14,418 nucleotides of DNA from an uncultured Bacilli bacterium (GTDB lineage: Bacteria > Bacillota_I > Bacilli_A > RF39 > UBA660). The translations under genes and the position numbers were made by a program. The notes beneath the pieces are model-generated. The model ran no database searches, was not told the origin of the DNA, and worked only from the letters and a program-made list of their open reading frames with translations. This document shows positions 7,630 through 14,144 of the stretch, in pieces. The stretch covers positions 1 through 14,418 of the forward strand of contig CATLBU010000015.1 of NCBI GenBank assembly GCA_949879835.1, in the 5' to 3' direction. Numbering within the stretch: position 1 is the first letter of the stretch; each line of letters begins with the position of its first letter.

Positions 7630-8640
7630 ATGCAAAAAAGATTTAAAGCAAAAAAAAGACATAAACATCGATTGATAAAACTATTAATTATTTTATTAGT
7701 GGGATTTATTTTTTTTGAAATTATTTCTAATCTTATTTTAAAAATGAATATTGCTACTAATAATGAAGAATTTATTCGAAAAATGTTAGATGATTCTAAT
7801 CATCATATGGTTTATGAAAAATATAATCACAACCTTGTCCAAAAAGCTTTAAAACTTTTATCTAATATTGATATCAAAAAACCAACAACAATTCTAAGTA
7901 AACAATTTGGTTATACAATAGATACTAGTATGGATGGAAAAGATATTGCGGTTGCCAGTGATACAAACGAAGAAGAGGAACCAGATGTTGTTACAAACTA
8001 TATAGCAGATCCAAATCCAACAGAAGTAAAGGAACCTAGAGTATATATTTATAATACTCATCAATTAGAGAATTATAACGCTACAAATTTTGAGGATTAT
8101 AACATTACTCCAAATGTTTTAATGGCCTCTTATATGTTAAAGGAAAAATTGAATAAAGCAAATATTCCAACCATTGTAGAAACTTCTAGTATTAGTGATT
8201 TCTTAAATTTAAATGGTTGGAATTATGCAAGTAGTTATAAGGCTAGTCGATTTTACGTTTTAGATGCTTTAAACCGTTATAAAAATTTAGATTTGTTAAT
8301 AGACTTACACCGTGATGCAATTACTAAAGAGCAAAGTACTGCTGAAATTAATGGCAAAAAATATGCGAAAATCCTATTTGTAGTTGGATTAGAACATAAG
8401 AATTATCAAGCAAATTTAGAACTTGCTAATCGACTAAATAGTCTTTTAAAAGAAAAGTATCCAGAAATTGCAAGGGGAGTGATTACGAAAGAAGGAGCAG
8501 GAGTAAACGGAATTTATAATCAAGATTTAAGCCCAAATTCTGTTTTGATAGAATGTGGAGGAAAAGAAAATAGTATTGATGAAGTTATGAATACAGTAGA
8601 TATTTTAACCAAAATTATAAAAGAATATTTAGGTGATTAA
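7630..8640 (+). CDS. spoIIP: SpoIIP, stage II sporulation peptidoglycan amidase
   Basis: In sporulating Bacillota SpoIIP works with SpoIID and SpoIIM. It removes stem peptides at the septum so that the mother cell can engulf the forespore. 336 residues, against about 400 in B. subtilis. A basic N-tail and one membrane helix (about 17-39) precede a variable spacer. The catalytic domain runs from about 135: YIYNTHQLENY (His144), LIDLHRDA (His227), NQDLSPNSVLIECGG (Glu308). These His/Glu positions are plausible metal or catalytic ligands by analogy with zinc amidases (inference). SD AGGTGAT precedes ATG 7630. It overlaps, by its own SD-containing end, the next gene's signals. Its presence implies a sporulation programme. 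Confidence 0.9.
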   Translation: MQKRFKAKKRHKHRLIKLLIILLVGFIFFEIISNLILKMNIATNNEEFIRKMLDDSNHHMVYEKYNHNLVQKALKLLSNIDIKKPTTILSKQFGYTIDTSMDGKDIAVASDTNEEEEPDVVTNYIADPNPTEVKEPRVYIYNTHQLENYNATNFEDYNITPNVLMASYMLKEKLNKANIPTIVETSSISDFLNLNGWNYASSYKASRFYVLDALNRYKNLDLLIDLHRDAITKEQSTAEINGKKYAKILFVVGLEHKNYQANLELANRLNSLLKEKYPEIARGVITKEGAGVNGIYNQDLSPNSVLIECGGKENSIDEVMNTVDILTKIIKEYLGD

Positions 8641-8641
8641 A

Positions 8642-8989
8642 ATGAAAACAGAGGATAAAAAGAAGTTATGGAATAAAATATTTTCTAAAATTTTTTTAGC
8701 CTTATTGATTGCTTTTTTAGCTTTGTACTTATCTGAAAAAACGGGATATTATGAATATGAACAGCATAAGCAAGTAACGTTAACAAAAGAGAAAATAAAG
8801 CAGTTTGAGGAGGATGTAGCAGCTGGGAAAAATATTGATATTAAAGATTATACAACAGAGGAAACAATTAATTATGAAACAAAAATATCCCAAGCAGGTT
8901 TAAATATTTCGAAAAATGTAGGGAAGATTGTGAAAACGGGATTAGAGGGGACATTTAACTTTTTAAATGAAATTATGGAGGGAAAATAA
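8642..8989 (+). CDS. Small single-pass membrane protein downstream of spoIIP
   Basis: Not recognised as a named family. 115 residues from ATG 8642. The charged N-terminus (KTEDKKKLWNK) precedes one hydrophobic helix at about 13-30 (FSKIFLALLIAFLALYLS). An 85-residue extracytoplasmic or intermembrane part follows: TLTKEKIKQFEEDVAAGKNIDIKDY, a polar stretch, then an amphipathic C-terminal helix (NISKNVGKIVKTGLEGTFNFLNEIM). A GTG at 8633 is in frame, but AGGTGAT (8631-8637), in the last codons of spoIIP, is well spaced only for ATG 8642. The single base between the spoIIP stop and this ATG means tight coupling, so a sporulation role alongside SpoIIP is inferred. Function otherwise unknown. Confidence 0.8.
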   Translation: MKTEDKKKLWNKIFSKIFLALLIAFLALYLSEKTGYYEYEQHKQVTLTKEKIKQFEEDVAAGKNIDIKDYTTEETINYETKISQAGLNISKNVGKIVKTGLEGTFNFLNEIMEGK

Positions 8990-9004
8990 ATATTTCCTTT
9001 TTTT
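8979..9004 (+). terminator. Intrinsic terminator of the spoIIP operon
   Basis: Seven-bp stem AGGGAAA/TTTCCTT (8979-8985 with 8993-8999, one G-U), then T to 9004. The stop codon of the small membrane protein lies in the loop. Confidence 0.7.
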
Positions 9005-9080
9005 GTGAAGTATTATAGAATATATAGTAGCAAGCGTATAAAACTTTTAAATTCACTGATTTACTAATGAATGCAATACA

Positions 9081-9089
9081 TGATATAAT
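9081..9089 (+). promoter_or_regulatory. Extended -10 promoter of lepA
   Basis: TGATATAAT is a perfect extended -10, ending 16 nt before the lepA ATG. The predicted start of transcription (about 9095) falls on the Shine-Dalgarno. No good -35 is visible (TTACTA at 9061-9066). The rest of 9005-9080 holds nothing recognisable. Confidence 0.65.
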
Positions 9090-9105
9090 AACAAAGGTGA
9101 TACCA

Positions 9106-10902
9106 ATGAAACAAGAAAACATTAGAAACTTTTCTATCATTGCTCATATTGATCATGGTAAAAGTACTTTAGCTGATCGAATTTTAGAGCAAACGGGAGC
9201 AATTACAGAGCGTGAAAGACAAGATCAATTATTAGATAATATGGATATTGAAAGAGAGCGTGGCATTACGATTAAACTAAATGCTGTTAACTTAAAATAT
9301 CAATATCATAATGAAGAATACATTCTTCATTTAATCGATACTCCAGGCCATGTCGATTTTTCTTATGAGGTTTCTAGGAGTTTAGCCGCTTGTGAAGGAG
9401 CTATCTTAGTTGTTGATGCCGCACAAGGAATCGAAGCTCAAACGCTTGCAAATTTGTATTTAGCGCTAGAAAATAATTTAACGATTATTCCCGTTATTAA
9501 TAAAATTGATCTTCCAAATGCTGATCCTGATAAAGTAAAAAAAGAATTAATAGATACATTGGGGTTTGAGGAAGATGAAATTGTTTTGACTAGTGCGAAA
9601 AATGGAATTGGAATCGAAAAATTAATTGAAACTATTATTGAGAAAGTACCCGCTCCAACAGGAAAGCAAGAGAAACCGCTTCAAGCTTTAATATTTGATA
9701 GTTATTTTGATGCTTACCGAGGGATTATTACCTCTATTCGAATTGTGAATGGAAAAGTAAAAGTAGGAGATAGAATTAAGATGCTTGCAACAGGAGCAAC
9801 TTATGAAGTTGTCGAACTTGGAATTCATACACCTCATGAAATAAAAAAGCAAGAATTGGTAACTGGTGAAGTTGGATTTTTATGTGCTAGTATCAAAAGT
9901 ATAGAAGATGTAAAAGTAGGGGATACCATTACATTAGAAAAAAATGAATCAACTGTTCTTCCAGGATATAAACCCATGAAACCAATGGTATTCTGTGGCC
10001 TTTATCCTATTGAATCCAGTCGTTATCCTGATCTTAGAGAGGCCTTAGAGAAATTAAAATTAAATGATGCTTCTTTAGAATTTAATCCAGAAACTTCTAA
10101 AGCTTTAGGATTTGGTTTTCGTTGTGGTTTTTTAGGTCTTCTTCATATGGAAATTATTGAGGAGAGAATTGAAAGAGAATTTGGAATTCAGTTGATTGCA
10201 ACCAGTCCTTCTGTAATTTATGATGTAGAATTAACTACATTGGAACATGTTATGGTAGATAGTCCTGCGAAAATGCCCGATAAGGTGAAGATTAAGGATA
10301 TAAAGGAACCCTATATTTGTACAAATATTTTTGTTCCAAGTGATTATATTGGTCCAATTATGGAACTTTGTCAAAATAAAAGAGGAAATTATGTTTCTAT
10401 GGAATATTTAGATAAAACTCGAGTAAATATTCATTATGAAATTCCTTTATCTGAAATAGTATATGACTTTTTTGATAAACTAAAGTCATATACAAAAGGA
10501 TATGCTTCTTTTGATTATGACTTAATAGGATATCGCTCTAGTAAATTAGTAAAAATGGATATTTTATTAAATGGTGAAATCGTTGATGCTTTAAGTGTAA
10601 TTGTTCATAAGGATTTTGCTTATACGAGAGGAAAAGCAATTGTTGAAAATTTGAAAAAGTTAATTCCTAGACAACAATTTGAAGTTCCCATTCAAGCTGC
10701 AATTGGAACAAAACCAATCGCACGAGAAACCATTAAAGCAGTAAGAAAGAATGTTCTTGCCAAATGTTATGGTGGGGATGTATCAAGAAAGAAAAAGCTA
10801 CTTGAAAAGCAAAAAGAAGGAAAGAAACGTATGAAGATGGTGGGAAGTGTTGAAGTCCCTCAAGAAGCTTTTTTATCTGTACTTAGTATGAATGATGAAT
10901 AA
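9106..10902 (+). CDS. lepA: LepA/EF4, ribosome-associated translational GTPase
   Basis: Elongation-factor-like GTPase that acts on the ribosome in translation initiation and stress adaptation. 598 residues, the usual length. G1 is AHIDHGKST (13-21). G3 is DTPGH (78-82). G4 is NKID (132-135). G5 is TSAK (162-165). EF-G-like domains II, III and V follow, with [15 protein letters not shown]. The LepA-specific C-terminal domain ends [25 protein letters not shown], with [12 protein letters not shown] at the end. An in-frame ATG at 9067 is rejected because the promoter -10 lies inside that extension, AAAGGTGAT (9093-9101) is spaced for 9106, and [19 protein letters not shown] is the family N-terminus. 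Transcribed alone. Confidence 0.97.
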   Translation: MKQENIRNFSIIAHIDHGKSTLADRILEQTGAITERERQDQLLDNMDIERERGITIKLNAVNLKYQYHNEEYILHLIDTPGHVDFSYEVSRSLAACEGAILVVDAAQGIEAQTLANLYLALENNLTIIPVINKIDLPNADPDKVKKELIDTLGFEEDEIVLTSAKNGIGIEKLIETIIEKVPAPTGKQEKPLQALIFDSYFDAYRGIITSIRIVNGKVKVGDRIKMLATGATYEVVELGIHTPHEIKKQELVTGEVGFLCASIKSIEDVKVGDTITLEKNESTVLPGYKPMKPMVFCGLYPIESSRYPDLREALEKLKLNDASLEFNPETSKALGFGFRCGFLGLLHMEIIEERIEREFGIQLIATSPSVIYDVELTTLEHVMVDSPAKMPDKVKIKDIKEPYICTNIFVPSDYIGPIMELCQNKRGNYVSMEYLDKTRVNIHYEIPLSEIVYDFFDKLKSYTKGYASFDYDLIGYRSSKLVKMDILLNGEIVDALSVIVHKDFAYTRGKAIVENLKKLIPRQQFEVPIQAAIGTKPIARETIKAVRKNVLAKCYGGDVSRKKKLLEKQKEGKKRMKMVGSVEVPQEAFLSVLSMNDE

Positions 10903-10930
10903 CCAAGTAAGATTTACTTGGTTATTTTTT
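10900..10930 (+). terminator. Intrinsic terminator of lepA
   Basis: Eleven-bp perfect stem TAACCAAGTAA/TTACTTGGTTA (10900-10910 with 10914-10924), 3-nt loop, then six T. The 5' arm begins with the lepA stop codon. Confidence 0.92.
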
Positions 10931-10973
10931 GATTCATTATTTTAATAGATGATTATTTATATAAGAAAAAAAC

Positions 10974-11001
10974 TTGTTTTTTTTCTTTTTTTTGATATAA
11001 T
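10974..11001 (+). promoter_or_regulatory. Promoter of the triple helix-turn-helix gene
   Basis: TTGTTT (10974-10979), a 16-bp spacer and TATAAT (10996-11001) with TG one base upstream (extended -10). The -35 is embedded in an A-tract/T-tract hairpin (10963-10972 with 10978-10987). Confidence 0.65.
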
Positions 11002-11026
11002 AATTTTGTTGAAAGAGGGGATATAT

Positions 11027-11773
11027 ATGGATCAGTCAATGGAATTTATGGCTTGTATTGAACAATATAGTCAACAGAATCAATTATCTAAAATGCAGGT
11101 AAAAAAACTACAATTAGTTATTGAATATTTTTGTACTGATATTACCTATCAGGAATTATCAAAAAAATATAATTGTGGTTTATCTACTGTTAAAAGAGCT
11201 ATGAAAGATGAGTTAGTAAAAGAAGTGTTTGGTGAAGGCTTTTATTCACTGTTAAAAGGAAAATCTCATGATCGAAAACAGGCAGCACGTACTGGCGTAG
11301 AAAAGAAAACAATAACTTTAGAAGAGTGTTCTTTTGATGAAGATAAGTTATTAGAACTAAATATCATAAAGAATGATGAATTAACTGATTTTAGTGCAAG
11401 AGAAATAAAAATTTTAGAGACATGTCTTTTACTTTTGAAAAATGCAGAAAAGGGATATGATTTTATAGCTAAGAAAATTGGAAAATCAAAGGCAACAGTT
11501 AGTTATTATTTGAATGATGAACATTTAGAAGAACTATTGAAAGAAGAATTTTATCTTGAAATAAAAAAAATATTAAATAAAAAAACTCCAGCCCCTAGTC
11601 GATTGATTTCTGAAAAAAAGGATATCGTTAATAAAATCTTATATTATTTAGAAAAAGAGAATCTTGTTAGTAATAGACAAATAGCTAGGAATTTACAAAT
11701 AGATAATCATACATTAAGTATGTACTTGAATGATAATTATCTGAAAGAACTAAAAGAAAGACGAAAAAAGTAG
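11027..11773 (+). CDS. Protein with three SpoIIID-like helix-turn-helix repeats
   Basis: 248 residues from ATG 11027, which follows AAAGAGGGG by 6 nt. An in-frame ATG at 10949 would place the promoter inside the gene and is rejected. Three helix-turn-helix units are visible: 39-60 (ITYQELSKKYNCGLSTVKRAM), 143-164 (YDFIAKKIGKSKATVSYYLND) and 214-236 (SNRQIARNLQIDNHTLSMYLND). Units 2 and 3 share the TxSxYLND(x)2LxEL pattern, and all three continue with a leucine/acidic helix. The IA+..G.SK.TV core resembles SpoIIID, the sporulation DNA-binding regulator. No sensor, receiver or sigma-binding domain was found. Likely a DNA-binding regulator. It has its own promoter and terminator, between lepA and hemW. 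The link to sporulation is inference; the exact family is not known to me. Confidence 0.75.
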   Translation: MDQSMEFMACIEQYSQQNQLSKMQVKKLQLVIEYFCTDITYQELSKKYNCGLSTVKRAMKDELVKEVFGEGFYSLLKGKSHDRKQAARTGVEKKTITLEECSFDEDKLLELNIIKNDELTDFSAREIKILETCLLLLKNAEKGYDFIAKKIGKSKATVSYYLNDEHLEELLKEEFYLEIKKILNKKTPAPSRLISEKKDIVNKILYYLEKENLVSNRQIARNLQIDNHTLSMYLNDNYLKELKERRKK

Positions 11774-11801
11774 AAAAAAGTTTCAAATTGGAACTTTTTT
11801 T
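11774..11801 (+). terminator. Intrinsic terminator after the triple-HTH gene
   Basis: Eleven-bp A/T-rich stem with core GTTTC/GGAAC (11774-11784 with 11790-11800), 5-nt loop, T7 at 11795-11801. It starts directly after the stop. The next promoter's extended -10 abuts it. Confidence 0.8.
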
Positions 11802-11809
11802 GTTATAAT
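11781..11809 (+). promoter_or_regulatory. Extended -10 promoter of the orphan-hemW-HD operon
   Basis: TGTTATAAT (11801-11809) with a weak -35 TTTCAA (11781-11786, spacer 17). It overlaps the preceding terminator and ends 16 nt before the ATG at 11826. Confidence 0.65.
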
Positions 11810-11825
11810 AAAGAAGGTGGTAAAA

Positions 11826-12119
11826 ATGCAATATCAATATATATCTACAATTGGTTATGATGAATTAAAACTAATGTTTCATGATTACAATTCAGAAGAA
11901 TTAGAAACATTATATGACAAGTATAATGGAATTAGTTTGCTTCAAAAAATCAAAGATGAGGTAACTGATTTTGATATTCAAGAATTTTTAATTTTACAAA
12001 ATCAATTAAAAGGTATATATCATAAAGATTCTGAAGAGTTTTCAGATGATAAGATTAAATCTGAAATTTTTGCCATTTTAGAAAAAAATGTAAAACATGA
12101 AGGAAAACAAGTATGTTAG
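11826..12119 (+). CDS. Uncharacterised 97-residue protein upstream of hemW
   Basis: Not recognised. 97 residues, acidic and probably all-helical, with no signal peptide or membrane segment. Leucine/acidic heptad-like stretches include YDELKLMFHDYNSEELETLYDKY and DFDIQEFLILQNQLKGIY. It ends with a single cysteine. AAGAAGGTG is spaced for ATG 11826 rather than the GTG at 11817. The last 7 bases overlap the hemW start (ATG at 12113, TAG at 12117-12119), so translation of the two is coupled. That coupling suggests a regulatory or partner role with HemW, but nothing in the sequence proves it. Confidence 0.75.
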   Translation: MQYQYISTIGYDELKLMFHDYNSEELETLYDKYNGISLLQKIKDEVTDFDIQEFLILQNQLKGIYHKDSEEFSDDKIKSEIFAILEKNVKHEGKQVC

Positions 12120-13204
12120 AATCTGTGTATATTCATATTCCCTTTTGTAAAGAAATTTGTTCTTATTGTGATTTCTGTAAAATGTATTATCATACAAAAT
12201 GGGTAGATGAATATTTAAATATATTAGAAAAAGAAATCAAAGAACATTATCATCAAGAGATGATTAAGACAATCTATATAGGAGGAGGTACTCCTTCTTC
12301 TTTGTCTATTTTACAATTAGAGAGATTATTTCAAATTATTCGAATATTTCAAACTGATTCAAATCTGGAATTTACTATAGAATGCAATATAGAAAATACT
12401 ACAATTGAAAAACTAAGACTATTTCAAAAGTACTCGGTTAATCGTCTTAGTTTTGGAATTGAGAGCTTTCAACCTAAAGTTTTAGAAGTTTTAAATAGAA
12501 GGACAAATTATTATGAAACAAAAAAATTAATAGACTGCGCTAAAAAAATGGGATTTCAAAATATAAATGTAGATTTGATTTATGCCGTTCCAGGACAATC
12601 TTTTACAGATTTAAGAAAAGATATTGATTTCATATTATCATTAGATGTAGAGCATATTTCTACTTATTCTTTGATCATTGAGGAAAATACAAAATTATTT
12701 ATAAAAAATTATCAGAATATAGAAGAAGGATTGGATAGAAAGATGTATGAATATATCCAAAAAAAATTAGAAGGAAATGGATATCAACAATATGAAATTA
12801 GTAATTTTTCAAAACCAGGATATTCTTCCTCTCATAATATGGTATATTGGAATAATTTAGAATATTATGGATTTGGACTGGGTGCAAGTGGATATGTCAA
12901 TGGCATTCGTTATACGAATACTAGAAGTTTGAAAAACTATCTTAGTCAAAATTATCTTTTAGAACAAGAACAAATGATGAAGAATCAAAAAATGGAAAAT
13001 GAAATGATACTAGGGCTTCGAAAAAGAGAAGGAGTAAACCAAGATTTATTTGAGCAAAAATATCATCAAAAAATAGAGGATGTATTTCCTATTCAGAATT
13101 TACTTGATAAAGGAAAATTAGAAATCAAGCAGCATTATATTAAAATCCCTAAAAAGTATATTTATACATCAAATGATATTTTGATTTATTTTTTACTTGA
13201 TTAA
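12113..13204 (+). CDS. hemW: HemW, radical SAM haem chaperone
   Basis: HemN-like radical SAM protein. Characterised HemW proteins bind haem and an iron-sulfur cluster and insert haem into respiratory enzymes; they are not coproporphyrinogen oxidases. 363 residues. The cluster motif CKEICSYC gives Cys12, Cys16 and Cys19, followed by Cys22. GGGTP (57-61) is the SAM-binding loop. SFGIESFQPKVLEVLNRR, NVDLIYAVPGQ and HISTYSLIIEENT follow. The HemW-type HNMVYWNN and GLGASGYVNG are present, then a winged-helix-like C-terminal part (NEMILGLRKREGV). Starts at ATG 12113, overlapping the orphan gene, with AAGGA 8 nt upstream. In many Bacillota hemW follows lepA, which agrees with the context. Confidence 0.92.
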   Translation: MLESVYIHIPFCKEICSYCDFCKMYYHTKWVDEYLNILEKEIKEHYHQEMIKTIYIGGGTPSSLSILQLERLFQIIRIFQTDSNLEFTIECNIENTTIEKLRLFQKYSVNRLSFGIESFQPKVLEVLNRRTNYYETKKLIDCAKKMGFQNINVDLIYAVPGQSFTDLRKDIDFILSLDVEHISTYSLIIEENTKLFIKNYQNIEEGLDRKMYEYIQKKLEGNGYQQYEISNFSKPGYSSSHNMVYWNNLEYYGFGLGASGYVNGIRYTNTRSLKNYLSQNYLLEQEQMMKNQKMENEMILGLRKREGVNQDLFEQKYHQKIEDVFPIQNLLDKGKLEIKQHYIKIPKKYIYTSNDILIYFLLD

Positions 13205-13247
13205 AAGATTGATAATTGTTACAATTGAGAAGAGAGTGATGTGTTGT

Positions 13248-13826
13248 ATGAATAAAGTAGATGTTTTTAATAAAGAATTATCTTATATAAAAAACAATAA
13301 ATATAAAGAGGCAGCTAAGATAATGATTAACCTTCTTCCAGATTATTTTTTTGAAGTTCCAGCTTCTTCAACAGGAAAATACCATCCCGCCTTTTCTTTA
13401 GGAAATGGAGGACTCGTTCGTCATACGAAAGCAGTGGTTCGAATTGCTTTTGAATTTTATAATGATGAAGCAATTACTGGAATTTTTAAATCAGAGGAAA
13501 AAGATTTAATGTTAGTAGGTTTAATTTTACATGATGGTTTAAAATCTGGATTACAAAAATCGGAATATACTTTGGCAGAACATCCTAAATTGATGGCAGA
13601 TTATATTAAAGATCACAAAGAAGATTTAAATTTAACGGATCATGAAATTGAGTTTTTAACTAATGTAATTATTTCACATATGGGCCCATGGAATACAGAT
13701 TATAAGGGAAATGAAATTTTGCCAAAACCAGTGAATAGATACCAAAAATTTGTACATATGTGTGATTATTTAGCTAGTCGTAAATTTTTAAATATTCATT
13801 TTGAAAATGATCAAATTATTGACTAA
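13248..13826 (+). CDS. HD-domain phosphohydrolase-like protein
   Basis: 192 residues from ATG 13248. An ATG at 13239 (MCCMNKV) is equally in frame, and AGAGAGTGAT could serve either. Soluble HD-superfamily protein. The metal ligands are clear: His59 (LVRHTKAVV), His95-Asp96 (LILHDGLKSG), His112 (AEHPKLMADY), His144 (IISHMGPW) and Asp173 (HMCDYLASRK). The conserved VPASSTGKYHPAFSLG (37-52) precedes the first His and is typical of a Clostridia/Bacilli HD family of unknown substrate. It lies 43 nt after hemW with no terminator between, so it is the last gene of the operon. A phosphodiesterase or nucleotidase activity is likely; the substrate is unknown. Confidence 0.85.
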   Translation: MNKVDVFNKELSYIKNNKYKEAAKIMINLLPDYFFEVPASSTGKYHPAFSLGNGGLVRHTKAVVRIAFEFYNDEAITGIFKSEEKDLMLVGLILHDGLKSGLQKSEYTLAEHPKLMADYIKDHKEDLNLTDHEIEFLTNVIISHMGPWNTDYKGNEILPKPVNRYQKFVHMCDYLASRKFLNIHFENDQIID

Positions 13827-13832
13827 AAAGAA

Positions 13833-13859
13833 AAGATAGCAGTGCTATCTTGTTTTTTT
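13833..13859. terminator. Bidirectional terminator between the HD gene and tRNA-Lys
   Basis: Perfect 8-bp stem AAGATAGC/GCTATCTT (13833-13840 with 13844-13851), 3-nt loop. The plus strand ends in G then T7. The minus strand ends in a TTCTTTTT tail 9 nt past the tRNA 3' end. Confidence 0.9.
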
Positions 13860-13860
13860 C

Positions 13861-13936
13861 TGGTGTCTCGTACAGAATTCGAATCTGTGACCCTCTGATT
13901 AAAAGTCAGATGCTCTACCAGCTGAGCTAACGAGAC
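13861..13936 (-). tRNA. tRNA-Lys (anticodon UUU), CCA encoded
   Basis: 76 bases on the minus strand fold as a canonical cloverleaf. The acceptor is GTCTCGT/ACGAGAC with discriminator A, then encoded CCA. The D arm is GCTC/GAGC. The anticodon stem is TCTGA/TCAGA with loop CTTTTAA, giving anticodon TTT. The T arm is ACAGA/TCTGT with loop TTCGAAT. It reads AAA/AAG lysine codons. Confidence 0.98.
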
Positions 13937-13956
13937 ATATTGAATAAATCGGGTAT

Positions 13957-13985
13957 ATTGTATCATATATAAAAGAAAAAAACAA
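13957..13985 (-). promoter_or_regulatory. tRNA-Lys promoter
   Basis: On the minus strand, TTGTTT (13985-13980), a 17-bp spacer and TACAAT (13962-13957) with an extended TG. Transcription would start about 14 nt before the tRNA. Confidence 0.75.
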
Positions 13986-14009
13986 ATTTAGAAGTTTAGG
14001 TTATAATCC

Positions 14010-14032
14010 CTTAAATAATTACTTTATTTAAG
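14010..14032. repeat. 9-bp inverted repeat in the intergenic region
   Basis: CTTAAATAA and TTATTTAAG (14010-14018 with 14024-14032) flank a 5-nt spacer. Neither strand has a T-tract after it, so this is not a clear terminator. It lies in a gene-free stretch (13986-14084). Confidence 0.6.
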
Positions 14033-14047
14033 AAAAATTTAAGAAAA
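14026..14047. repeat. Perfect tandem 11-bp repeat
   Basis: ATTTAAGAAAA occurs twice back to back (14026-14036 and 14037-14047). The 11-bp period is close to one helical turn. Confidence 0.7.
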
Positions 14048-14068
14048 TTATGCAGAGAATGGATATGG

Positions 14069-14086
14069 TTTATTTTATAAAATAAA
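14069..14086. repeat. 18-bp perfect AT palindrome
   Basis: TTTATTTTATAAAATAAA is self-complementary and has no G or C. It touches the hairpin at 14085-14118. It could extend the T-rich tail of that minus-strand terminator or be an operator; the sequence does not decide. Confidence 0.6.
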
Positions 14087-14118
14087 ACTACTTTTCATTC
14101 AATTTTTGAAAGTAGTTT
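14071..14118 (-). terminator. Terminator of the CYTH gene (minus strand)
   Basis: Ten-bp perfect stem AAACTACTTT/AAAGTAGTTT (14085-14094 with 14109-14118). On the minus strand it is followed by TTTATTTTAT. The plus strand has no T-tract, so it serves the gene to the right, whose stop is 26 bases away. Confidence 0.7.
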
Positions 14119-14144
14119 AGGACAAATGAAATTCTCTAAAAAAT

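Noticed and set aside
9067..9105. Thirteen-codon N-terminal extension of LepA
   Set aside because: The promoter -10 lies inside it and a well-spaced Shine-Dalgarno precedes ATG 9106.
10963..10987. A-tract/T-tract hairpin as a second terminator after lepA
   Set aside because: The stem is almost pure A-T, it overlaps the -35 of the next promoter, and a strong terminator already lies 35 nt upstream.
10949..11026. Hydrophobic N-terminal extension (would look like a membrane helix) on the triple-HTH protein
   Set aside because: It is the translation of an AT-rich promoter with TATAAT and T-tracts; the SD AAAGAGGGG serves ATG 11027.
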